Part shown: positions 7,819-14,605 of the stretch, one piece after another
Position numbering within the stretch: the stretch's first letter is position 1
Layout of the letters: each line of letters begins with the position of its first letter
From: Actinomycetota bacterium
GTDB lineage: Bacteria > Actinomycetota > Geothermincolia > Fen-727 > Anoxymicrobiaceae
Direction of reading: 5' to 3'
Length of the DNA: 15,707 nt
Assembly (NCBI GenBank): GCA_003154635.1
Contig: PMDX01000112.1
Coordinates: 3,949 to 19,655, forward strand
Program-made: the position numbers and the translations under genes
Notes under the pieces: generated by a model
Told to the model about the DNA's origin: nothing
The model's input: the letters and a program-made list of their open reading frames with translations, nothing else
Databases searched by the model: none

Positions 7819-8202
7819 CGGGGACAGTCATCCGGGTGGCCGCGAGGCCCTGAGCCTCGAGGAAAGTCCGGACTCCACAGGGCAGGGTGCTGGATAACGT
7901 CCAGGCGGGGCGACCCGACGGATAGCGCCACAGAAAAGAAAAGACCCGCCACGCTGAAAGCCTCGGCCGAGGCGCGGAAGGTTAAGCTGAAACGGTGGTG
8001 TAAGAGACCACCAGCGGTCCGGTGACGGGCCGGCTTGGCAAGCCCCACCCGGAGCGATGCCGAATAGGGGAGGAGCGGTGGCCCGCCGCGTTTCAACTCC
8101 CGGGTAGGCAGCTTGAGGCCCGCGGTAACGCGGGTCCCAGATAGATGGCCACCACCGCCTCACGACGGTACAGAATCCGGCTTACACGATGGCTGTCCCC
8201 CG
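7819..8202 (+). ncRNA. rnpB: RNase P RNA (A type), catalytic RNA of tRNA 5'-end maturation
   Basis: The conserved cores of bacterial RNase P RNA are present in order: GAGGAAAGTCCGGACTCC (P3-P4 side, about 7858-7876), CAGGGCAGGGTGCTGGATAA, an ACAGAAAAG block, GGTAAGCTGAAACGGTGG-type sequence (P8-P10 region), GTAAGAGACCACCAGC, GATGGCCACC, and ACAGAATCCGGCTTAC near the 3' end. The ends pair to form P1: GGGGACAGTCATC (7820-7832) with GATGGCTGTCCCC (8188-8200), one G-T pair apart from perfect. The length of about 384 nt is normal. The RNA cleaves 5' leaders from precursor tRNAs with the RnpA protein. The gene has its own extended -10 and ends about six bases from the stop of the opposing 4Fe-4S gene. 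No T-rich terminator is visible. Confidence 0.97.
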
Positions 8203-8207
8203 TCCTT

Positions 8208-8861
8208 TCAACTGTTCGTTCTGGTAGCCCCGGAGCGCGAGAGCAGGAAACGCATCGCATCCGAGGCGGCTGGAAGCCCGATACGTAAGTTCCGGCGCGG
8301 GCACGCTGCCGCGCAGAGCCCGCATCCCTGGCATGAGGGTGCGAAGATCGGTCCGTCCGGACCCATGACCAGGGCGCGGGATGGGCACGAGCGGGCGCAC
8401 TTCTCGCAGTTGGAGCAGTCACCGACCGCGTGTACCCACAACTCCGGGAGCTTCATCCAGCCATCGTTGTCTTCTTCTCTTTTCGGAGTGGTTGCCGGGC
8501 AACAGCACGTGCGGGAAAAACAGATCGGAAGCATCCGCCGCCGGTCGGACTCGTGGATAGCAAGGCTGCTGCTGTCGTACGCGATGCGAGCTCGGAGCAT
8601 AAGCTCGCGAGCCCTTGCTGTGCGTTCAAGCGCCTCTTCAACGGTTACCTCGCGGACGTCGCCGGAGGCCACGCTTCCTTCACCCAGGACCAGGCAGCCC
8701 GGTTCGCGAGGAAAAGACGGGCAATCGCGTTCTTTGCGGCACGCACACGTGCCTGTCAAGAACCTTGCGCTTGCATCGCGAATGAGGTTATCGAGCAGGT
8801 TGTAAGGGATGATCCTCGGTCTTTCGAGGTCGTCTGCGCCTGCGGAGTCGTGAGCGCTCAT
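8208..8861 (-). CDS. Cysteine-rich protein with two 4Fe-4S motifs (paralogue of the 2118-2915 product)
   Basis: The 217-residue protein starts at an ATG that overlaps the CDF transporter stop (ATGA), so translation is probably coupled. Two ferredoxin motifs close the protein: C149-x2-C152-x2-C155-x3-C159 (CSNCEKCARSCP) and C177-x2-C180-x2-C183-x3-C187 (CQGCGLCAAACP). Ahead of them are C39-A-C41-R, C47 and C56, then C114 and the triple C119-C121 (ICFSRTCCC). This order and spacing match the protein at 2118-2915, including a shared N-terminal stretch (LIRDAS in one, FIREAS in the other) and a VTVEEALE / VTADEAIE helix. The part before the FAD-operon copy's helix is shorter here. There is no signal peptide or membrane helix. 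Lying in an operon with a metal exporter, it could sense or handle metal or redox state (inference). No named family is recognised. Confidence 0.87.
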   Translation of the reverse strand: MSAHDSAGADDLERPRIIPYNLLDNLIRDASARFLTGTCACRKERDCPSFPREPGCLVLGEGSVASGDVREVTVEEALERTARARELMLRARIAYDSSSLAIHESDRRRMLPICFSRTCCCPATTPKREEDNDGWMKLPELWVHAVGDCSNCEKCARSCPSRALVMGPDGPIFAPSCQGCGLCAAACPRRNLRIGLPAASDAMRFLLSRSGATRTNS

Positions 8862-9835
8862 GCTCGATGTCCGGACCCGTGCTTGTGAGGATGGGCATGT
8901 GGATGTGCCTGCGCGTTATTGTTCTCCTGTCGCGCGGGGAGTGGCGTCATCGGGCAAGCGCTGGCGCACTCGATCTGGATGGTCGGATGGATGATATTGA
9001 AATCGTCAAGCAACTTTTCGCTTATCTCCTGCATTGTCGATGAGCATTCGCTGACCTGCCGGTCTTCGACCTCCACGTGACCGCTCAGAGCGTACACGCC
9101 GGAGCCAAGCTCCCATACGTGCAGGTGGTGGACGGCCTCTACGCCCGGGATGGACTCAATGGCTTCCTGAACCGTGGCAAGGTCGATTTGGCGCGGTACG
9201 GATTCGAGGAGGATGTCGGTGGCGTCCTTAATGATCCCCCACGCGGCATATATTATGAAGACACCTATTAGCAATGCCACAAGCGGGTCGGCGTAATACC
9301 ACTTGGTGAGGATGATTATGACGCCCGCCACGAGGACGCCGAGCGAGACGATGGCATCCATCACCATATGCAGGAACGCGCTCTTTATGTTCAGGTCGTG
9401 ACGGTCGTGGAACAGCGCCATGGCTACGGCAGAGTTGATGAAAAGGGCCACCAGCGCAACCGCGAAGACCGCGTACCCGCTTACCGGTTCGACATGCTGC
9501 ATGCGCCTTACCGCCTCGTAAGCGATGACGCATGCGATCACCACCAGGCCTACGGAATTGGCCAGGGCGGTCAGGATGCCAACCCTTCCATATCCGTACG
9601 TCCGTCGCTCGGTTGGCTCGCGCCTGACCATATACACCGCGAACAGAGAGAGGCCTACGGCCAGGATGTCGGCGGCGTTGTGGGCCGCGTCGGATAAGAG
9701 CGCGAGGCTCTTGGAGAAGACGCCGATGAGCACCTCGGCGACCACGAGGACTATGCCGAGGGCGATGCCCAGCCACAGCCTGCGCGTTGTCGACCTGTAA
9801 TGTTCGTCGCTCTCGAGCGTTCTCTCTCCGGCCAT
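8858..9835 (-). CDS. Cation diffusion facilitator (CDF) family transporter, CzcD/ZitB-like
   Basis: I take the ATG at 9835 (325 residues), because MAGERTLESDEHY precedes the first helix as in CzcD-like proteins and a GGGAC site lies upstream. An upstream in-frame TTG at 9898 would add 21 unlikely residues. Six membrane helices are visible between about residues 20 and 205. The two transport-site motifs are H52-x3-D56 with D49 in SDAAHNAADI (helix 2) and H156-x3-D160 in HMVMD (helix 5). The histidine in helix 2 is typical of Zn/Cd exporters. A cytoplasmic C-terminal domain follows (VEAVHHLHVWEL, then HPTIQIE) and ends in a histidine-rich tail, HPHAHPHKHGSGH, likely to bind metal. It exports divalent metal from the cytoplasm in exchange for protons. 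It is first in a two-gene operon with the 4Fe-4S protein. Confidence 0.94.
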   Translation of the reverse strand: MAGERTLESDEHYRSTTRRLWLGIALGIVLVVAEVLIGVFSKSLALLSDAAHNAADILAVGLSLFAVYMVRREPTERRTYGYGRVGILTALANSVGLVVIACVIAYEAVRRMQHVEPVSGYAVFAVALVALFINSAVAMALFHDRHDLNIKSAFLHMVMDAIVSLGVLVAGVIIILTKWYYADPLVALLIGVFIIYAAWGIIKDATDILLESVPRQIDLATVQEAIESIPGVEAVHHLHVWELGSGVYALSGHVEVEDRQVSECSSTMQEISEKLLDDFNIIHPTIQIECASACPMTPLPARQENNNAQAHPHAHPHKHGSGHRA

Positions 9836-10017
9836 ATCCCGTCCCTGCCAGCACGTTCCCGGGAATCCCGGGAAGACAGCGGTTTCATTTCCGCTCAAAC
9901 TGCTTCATCGCCAATCGGTCCGGTCCTCCAGGACGCTTCGAACTATCGACAGGTATGTGACGTCGAAAGCCGGTGGTCCGCCGCCTTCCCGGAGGATGAG
10001 CTTATTATATTCATCAC

Positions 10018-11640
10018 ACATTTCCCGTATCAAACGGGAAGGGGCGAGTCCTTGAATTGCTTAAGTATGCAGTGTAATGCGGAATAACGTCATTCTTGAG
10101 TATCAAGGAGATGAAACCTGTTGGGTGAAAGCGAAAACGCCGGTTTGAAGCTCCAATTCGACGGTCACCTGAGGCTCGAATTCAGAGGCGCGAAGGTAAC
10201 GACGGACACCGGTCTTCTGGCAGTGAGAGAGCTGGATGAGGTCATGGGTCTCACAAATATAGCGGGCGACTTCATCTGTGAAGCCAGGACCGGCAGGAAT
10301 GTGCAGCACGAGCTTGCGGGCCTTCTCAAGCAGTCGGTCTACGCCCGTCTTGCCGGTTATGAGGACGTGAACGACCAGGAGGCGCTCACCAGGGACCCGG
10401 CTATGAGGGCGGTCGTCGGGAAGAGGGCGCTCGATAGAAACGCCGCCAGTTCACAGACGGTATCCCGATTCGAAACCGAGATACTCGCTCAAGAGAAGAA
10501 CATAGAGGCGTTGGCTTCCATCAACATCGCCTGGGTGGACAATGCGGTCTCTCGCTCAACGAACAAGAAGATAGTACTCGACATGGATTCCTCCGAGTTC
10601 CCGGTGCATGGCTCCCAGGAGGGCTCTTCCTACAACGGGCACTTCGGCTCGCGCTGTTATCACCCGTTGCTCGTGTTCAACCAGTACGGGGATTGTGAAG
10701 CTGCTACCTTGAGGCCGGGCAACGTTCACTCCTCCGATGGATGGAAGAACCTACTCGAACCGATTGTCAACAGATACAGGAAGACGGGCAAGAGAATCTA
10801 CTTCCGCGCAGATGCCGCCTTCGCGAGCCCCGACGTCTACGACTACCTGGAGGAAAACCGCATCCTCTACGCCATCAGGATTCCGGCCAACCAGAACCTT
10901 CAAAGAGAGATAGACCACCTGCTCACCAGGTCGGTGGGACGACCTCCCAAGAAGCCACGGGTCCTCTACCACGACTTCTCCTACCGGGCGGCCTCCTGGG
11001 ACAGGCCCAGGAGGATCGTCGCAAAGGTGGAGTGGCATCAGGGCGAGCTGTTCCCCAGGGTCGGCTTCATCGTCACCAACGTGAGCGCGAAAGCCAGGAA
11101 CGTCGTTCGCTTCTACAACAAGCGCGGCAACTGCGAGCAGTGGATTAAGGAAGGCAAATACGCCCTCTCTTGGACAAGGCTATCCTGCACGAAGTTCTCG
11201 TCAAACCAAGTAAGACTCGCCCTGTTCGTTCTCGCCTACAACCTGGGCAACTTCCTGCGACGCCTCGCCCTCCCCAAGGATGTCTCGACCTGGTCGCTGA
11301 GAAGCATCCAGCTCAAGCTGATCAAGATAGGGGCTAAGGTCGTGTCTCATGCGAGGCGAACCATCTTCCAGATGGCCGAGGTCGCCGTTTCTGAAGGACT
11401 GTTCGCCGCTCTTCTGGAGCGTATCCGTTCCCTCGCTGCTGTTCCGACCTGACAACGAGTAGGTGGATTGGATTGATAAGCTCTTGGTGTTCAACCATCT
11501 TCAGAAACCGGCGAAGCGTATTGTTCTGTGAACGCAGCGCGGGCTGGCGACCTCGTGTTTGCGGCAACCTGGTTTCGAAGCGTTATTCGGGCCTGAACAT
11601 AGTAGAATCGAGATGTTAGGAGGCACATATGGGGAAATGT
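10018..11640 (+). mobile_element. IS1380-family insertion sequence (candidate boundaries)
   Basis: The transposase is flanked by a 9-bp inverted pair: ACATTTCCC at 10018-10026 and GGGAAATGT at 11632-11640. This gives an element of 1623 bp, in the usual IS1380 size range. The match beyond nine bases is poor and I see no target duplication (left flank TCAC, right flank CGGC), so the ends are tentative. The left end also carries a TTCCCGT/ACGGGAA hairpin (10022-10040). The presence of the element is firm; the edges are not. Confidence 0.5.
10121..11452 (+). CDS. IS1380-family transposase (DDE type)
   Basis: This is a 443-residue protein with a TTG start at 10121, preceded by AAGGAG at 10105-10110. 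The N-terminus has the IS1380 signature VTTDTGLLAVRELDE (residues 26-40). The acidic triad is visible: D154 or D156 in IVLDMDSSEFPVHG, D231 in YFRADAAFASPDVY, and E339 in YNKRGNCEQWIKEGK (the NxxEQ-type motif of this group). The frame is complete and unbroken, so the copy may be active. It moves the element by cut-and-paste. It lies at the left edge of an AT-richer island and divides the metal exporter genes from the SRPBCC and RND genes. Confidence 0.93.
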   Translation: MGESENAGLKLQFDGHLRLEFRGAKVTTDTGLLAVRELDEVMGLTNIAGDFICEARTGRNVQHELAGLLKQSVYARLAGYEDVNDQEALTRDPAMRAVVGKRALDRNAASSQTVSRFETEILAQEKNIEALASINIAWVDNAVSRSTNKKIVLDMDSSEFPVHGSQEGSSYNGHFGSRCYHPLLVFNQYGDCEAATLRPGNVHSSDGWKNLLEPIVNRYRKTGKRIYFRADAAFASPDVYDYLEENRILYAIRIPANQNLQREIDHLLTRSVGRPPKKPRVLYHDFSYRAASWDRPRRIVAKVEWHQGELFPRVGFIVTNVSAKARNVVRFYNKRGNCEQWIKEGKYALSWTRLSCTKFSSNQVRLALFVLAYNLGNFLRRLALPKDVSTWSLRSIQLKLIKIGAKVVSHARRTIFQMAEVAVSEGLFAALLERIRSLAAVPT

Positions 11641-11795
11641 CGGCTAATTTATCTTTTAACATAGATATATAGTCGTAATCTTCCATCACAAAAATGAGCG
11701 ACGGTGGAGGGAGCTAACGATTTTAGCTAGGTTTTATCGGTGCCTTTTTTCTGGCCCGAGTTGTGGACGCCCGAAATTCTTGGCATAATTTTTAT
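11453..11795. other. Gene-free stretch after the transposase, with a candidate promoter
   Basis: No supported gene is present. The first 188 bp are the presumed 3' part of the insertion sequence; the rest turns AT-rich. A short minus-strand frame (11689-11501) crosses the presumed element edge and has no family features. A plausible plus-strand promoter, TTGTGG-17-CATAAT (11761-11789), would start transcription near 11796, exactly at the SRPBCC ATG. Confidence 0.4.
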
Positions 11796-12245
11796 ATGAA
11801 AGAAAAAATCACTCTCCATGCCAAGTGGCTTATCAAGGCTCCTCTAACGGAGGTGTTTAACATAATAACTGACTTTGAAAAATGGCCTGAGTATTTTCCG
11901 AAAGTTGCGGAATCTATACAAGTCATAAGGCATGGAGGAAATAATTTGGAAATAGACGCGACCGTCAAATCGTTCGGCCAAAAGTTTCCAGTAAAAATGA
12001 AAACCCAGATCCTCCCTGGAAAGGGGTTCATTTCGGATAATGAAAGCCCTAAATTTGGAACTTCTGGCCACGAAGAATTGTTGCTCTCTGAACGTCCAGA
12101 AGGAACCGTGATCGATTACACTTATCAAGTTGCCATCCATAAACGCTGGCTCCGTATAGTTGCACAACCATTGATTGGTTGGTTTTCCATGAAATACTGG
12201 CAGAAAGCTGTCATAGATGAACTAAGAAAAAGGCTCGAGAGATAA
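11796..12245 (+). CDS. SRPBCC / polyketide-cyclase-like small-ligand-binding protein
   Basis: I prefer the ATG at 11796 (149 residues) over the GTG 11 codons earlier, because the protein then begins MKEKITLHAKWLIKAPLTEV. This is the usual first strand and helix of the START/Bet v1-like SRPBCC fold. FNIITDFEKWPEYFPKV is a recognisable family block, and the C-terminal helix (MKYWQKAVIDELRKRLER) closes the fold. The protein has no signal peptide and is probably a cytoplasmic lipid or hydrophobic-ligand binder or cyclase. There is no Shine-Dalgarno site before the ATG; if the predicted promoter is right, the message would be leaderless. Base composition is much more AT-rich than the flanking genes. 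With an insertion sequence on one side and repeats on the other, this suggests transfer. Ligand unknown. Confidence 0.75.
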   Translation: MKEKITLHAKWLIKAPLTEVFNIITDFEKWPEYFPKVAESIQVIRHGGNNLEIDATVKSFGQKFPVKMKTQILPGKGFISDNESPKFGTSGHEELLLSERPEGTVIDYTYQVAIHKRWLRIVAQPLIGWFSMKYWQKAVIDELRKRLER

Positions 12246-12356
12246 AATCCTGAGCGTCGTTCAATCTTTATATGAAGGTGCATTGTTTCAATTCTTCCGC
12301 TATCTTCTTCCACTCCACGGCTCTAAACGCGTCCAGCAGGGGGAGCTTATAAAACA

Positions 12357-12384
12357 GACCGCCAGATATCGTGGCGGTCTTTTG
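12357..12384. terminator. Bidirectional intrinsic terminator
   Basis: GACCGCCA (12357-12364) pairs perfectly with TGGCGGTC (12372-12379) around a 7-base loop and can extend by A-T to nine pairs. TTTT follows on the plus strand and AAAA (12351-12354) precedes it, so it can act in both directions. It lies about 110 bp after the SRPBCC stop. Confidence 0.85.
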
Positions 12385-12800
12385 ATTATTGCACTAGCAA
12401 CATGGTCCCCGATTAGGCGGCGCGCCAGCTTTGCTGGCACGAAAAATTGCGGCGGCGAAAAAAAAAGCGGCGAAAGCGAGGGCGGGCAAAAATTCCTTCC
12501 CCCCCAACCCCCTTCCTTTTTACCCGCCCGAGCGTTCAGGTTTTGCGCGCGAAGCGCGCAATCATTCGGAGTTTTGCTAAAAAAATGTTCGAACTTCGTC
12601 CAAAAAACACTGTACGATCACCATGGTTTCAGCAAGCCATTTGATATCCTGAAACCATCTAGTGATAGTATCCCGTCACCAGATGGTTTCTGCTGATTAC
12701 CGAATATGCAGAAAACATAGTGGCGGGACATTTCCAGCCTTTTTGCTATAAAAAATCCAGGACCGCTTAGAGGGCATCTCCCATACTGCAGATACCAACG
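12385..12800. repeat. Gene-free stretch packed with hairpins
   Basis: No convincing gene is present; the open frame here reads through the terminator and low-complexity repeats. Hairpins in order: GCCAGC-TTT-GCTGGC (12424-12438); GGGCGGGCAAAAA with TTTTTACCCGCCC around a pyrimidine-rich 24-base loop (12480-12529, one mismatch); a perfect TTGCGCGC-GAA-GCGCGCAA (12543-12561); GGTTTCAG with CTGAAACC (12625-12656); GAAACCATCTAGTGA with TCACCAGATGGTTTC (12651-12690, one mismatch); and TTCTGC with GCAGAA (about 12688-12713). The fourth and fifth stems share the GAAACC arm, so only one can form at a time. This may be a non-coding RNA, a switch, or remnants of mobile-element ends. Confidence 0.55.
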
Positions 12801-12833
12801 GGTCTGATCTGAAATTGGGAACTGACTTTTCTT

Positions 12834-12862
12834 TTGACATCGGAGTCAAATTGGACTATAAT
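12834..12862 (+). promoter_or_regulatory. Consensus sigma70 promoter with overlapping operator candidates (tetR / RND operon)
   Basis: TTGACA (12834-12839), 17 bases, TATAAT (12857-12862) is a full consensus promoter. Start is predicted near 12869, about 32 bases before the TetR ATG. An imperfect palindrome, GGACTATAATTTAGACC, covers the -10, and ACTAATTTAGT (11 bp, odd-centred) follows downstream. Palindromes of this kind over the -10 and start are typical TetR-family binding sites, so autorepression is likely (inference). Confidence 0.85.
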
Positions 12863-12900
12863 TTAGACCAAAATACTAATTTAGTCGAAAGGTCAATATT

Positions 12901-13473
12901 ATGGAAAAAAAAGACAGTATCAGCGATTCCATCCTCGAGGCAGCCGAGACGCTCTTCCAGAAATGGGGCATCAAGAAGACCACGATGGATGATATCGCGC
13001 GGGAGGCCGGTAAAGGCAAGAGCTCGATCTATTATTATTTCAAGAACAAGGAAGCCGTGCTCGAGGCCGTGGCCATGGCCCAGGCCGAGCGGATAACCCG
13101 TATCGTCCGGGAAGAAGTGGCAAAGAAGGAGACGGCCAGGGAAAAACTCCTGACCTACGTTTACACTTCCTTTTGCGAAACCAGGCGCGCCATAACCCTC
13201 TACGAGATCGCCAGGGGCGAGATAAGGGCCAACCGAGGGGTCATCCGGAAAATCATGGACAGATACTATGCCCTGGAAGAGGAGGTTGTCGAGGGGATAC
13301 TCAGGTTCGGGAAGAAGAGGAAGGAGTTCAGGATCATCGGTTACCACGACATAAGCGACACCGCCCGGGCCATCGTAACCATCATGAGAAGTCTGGTCAT
13401 AAGCCTGTTCATAGAGAACGACGACAAGAAGCTTATCGACCAGATCATTATGCTTCTGTCCGAAGGCCTTTGA
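12901..13473 (+). CDS. TetR/AcrR-family transcriptional repressor
   Basis: The 190-residue protein starts at the ATG at 12901, preceded by AAAGG. Its N-terminal helix-turn-helix is a textbook TetR domain: ILEAAETLFQKWGIKKTTMD (residues 11-30), then DIAREAGKGKSSIYYYFKNK (residues 31-50). The C-terminal part is helical and variable, as expected for a ligand pocket and dimer interface. The gene lies 64 bp before an RND adaptor on the same strand and behind a consensus promoter with palindromes over the -10. It most likely represses its own operon and is released by a substrate of the pump. The ligand cannot be told from the sequence. Confidence 0.95.
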   Translation: MEKKDSISDSILEAAETLFQKWGIKKTTMDDIAREAGKGKSSIYYYFKNKEAVLEAVAMAQAERITRIVREEVAKKETAREKLLTYVYTSFCETRRAITLYEIARGEIRANRGVIRKIMDRYYALEEEVVEGILRFGKKRKEFRIIGYHDISDTARAIVTIMRSLVISLFIENDDKKLIDQIIMLLSEGL

Positions 13474-13537
13474 TGCAAGCGCGATATCCGGGTTTTCCGA
13501 TGTTTGCTTCGATTTATTGCCTGAGAAGGAGAGTAAA

Positions 13538-14584
13538 ATGAACTTGAGAGTCAAAAAAACATGCGGCGCACTCCTCGCGTTCCTCGTCATTTTCACCGGC
13601 TGCCGGACCCACCGCAAAGCGGGAACGGAGATCCGCCCGGTCAGGGTCGTGGTCAGCCGGGTCGCTCCGGCCGAGACCGGCCGGGAATTCGCCTACAGCG
13701 GGACCATCACGGAATCGGAAACTCTGCCCCAGAGTTTCTCCGTGACCGGGACTGTGACCCGGGTTTACGTGAACGAAGGCGACGTCGTCGCCAAGGGCAC
13801 GCTCCTGGCCGAGCTTGACGACACGAGCTATCGTCAGATGCTCGAGATGGCCAAGGCGGCCGAGAGGCAGGCCGAGGATGCCTTCAACCGCCTGTCCCGA
13901 ATGTACAAGAACGGCAACCTGCCCGAAGTCAAATACATCGAGGTCGAGACCGGGCTGCAGAGGGCCAGAGCGGCCGCGGCCATCGCCAAAAAGAACGTCG
14001 GCGACTGCCGTCTGCGCGCGAACGCCGCCGGTTACGTCGGCAAACGGGGCGTCGATCCGGGCATGGTGGCCATACCCAGCCTAGACTCGATAACCATCGT
14101 CAGGATAGACAAGGTCTTCGCCCGCGTTCCCGTCCCGGAGAACGATATTGCCCTGCTCCACAAAGGCGACCGGGCCGTGATAAGGATCGGGGCCCTGGGC
14201 GCGCGGGAATTCGCGGGCAAGATCGAGAGTATCGGCGTCTTGGCCGACCCCATAGCCCACTCCTACAGGATACGGATCGCCCTCGCCAATCCCGACCGGA
14301 CCATAAAGCCCGGCATGGTCTGCATGGCGGTCATCAAGGGGCTGGAAAAGAGCTTCGGACTGGTCATCCCCAACCAGGCCGTTCTGATCGACGAGACCGG
14401 CCGCAACTACGTCTATTGCCTCGACCGGACCGGCAACAAGGCTTCCGTGCGCTACGTCAAGCTGGGCGAGCTGCTCCAGAACGGCATCAGGATAACCTCG
14501 GGCTTGAGCGAGGGGGACTCCATCGTCATCTATGGCCAGCACAAGCTCGTCGACGGGGCAACCGTCCACGTCGTCGAAAGATAG
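13538..14584 (+). CDS. RND efflux periplasmic adaptor (membrane fusion protein), probable lipoprotein
   Basis: The ATG at 13538 follows AAGGAG at the usual distance; a TTG seven codons earlier has no such site. The 348-residue product begins with a lipoprotein signal (hydrophobic residues 10-20, FTGC with the modified cysteine at C22). Then come the first half of a lipoyl/barrel-sandwich domain (QSFSVTGTVTRVYVNEGDVV with AKGTLLAELDDTSY), a short helical hairpin (residues about 100-150), the second lipoyl half (DCRLRANAAGYVGKRGVDPG) and beta-barrel and membrane-proximal domains (KPGMVCMAVIKG, then VLIDETGRNYVY). This is the HlyD/AcrA family order. It would link an inner-membrane RND pump to an outer-membrane channel. 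The pump gene starts 21 bp downstream; no outer-membrane channel gene is seen in the window. Confidence 0.94.
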   Translation: MNLRVKKTCGALLAFLVIFTGCRTHRKAGTEIRPVRVVVSRVAPAETGREFAYSGTITESETLPQSFSVTGTVTRVYVNEGDVVAKGTLLAELDDTSYRQMLEMAKAAERQAEDAFNRLSRMYKNGNLPEVKYIEVETGLQRARAAAAIAKKNVGDCRLRANAAGYVGKRGVDPGMVAIPSLDSITIVRIDKVFARVPVPENDIALLHKGDRAVIRIGALGAREFAGKIESIGVLADPIAHSYRIRIALANPDRTIKPGMVCMAVIKGLEKSFGLVIPNQAVLIDETGRNYVYCLDRTGNKASVRYVKLGELLQNGIRITSGLSEGDSIVIYGQHKLVDGATVHVVER

Positions 14585-14605
14585 TCCCGAAAAGAGGAGA
14601 CCGCC

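Noticed and set aside
10081..11590. Alternative insertion-sequence ends (GAATAACG at 10082-10089 and CGTTATTC at 11581-11588)
   Set aside because: The eight-base match would put the ends unusually close to the ribosome site and gives no target duplication; the ACATTTCCC pair fits the family length better.
11501..11689. Short minus-strand frame (62 codons) after the transposase
   Set aside because: It crosses the presumed insertion-sequence edge, has no ribosome site or family features, and its composition looks like chance.
12283..12696. Plus-strand frame of 137 codons in the hairpin region
   Set aside because: It reads through a strong terminator and several low-complexity inverted repeats; the product has no fold-like pattern.
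12385..12800. CRISPR array
   Set aside because: The repeats are inverted, differ from each other, and lack regular spacing or spacer units.
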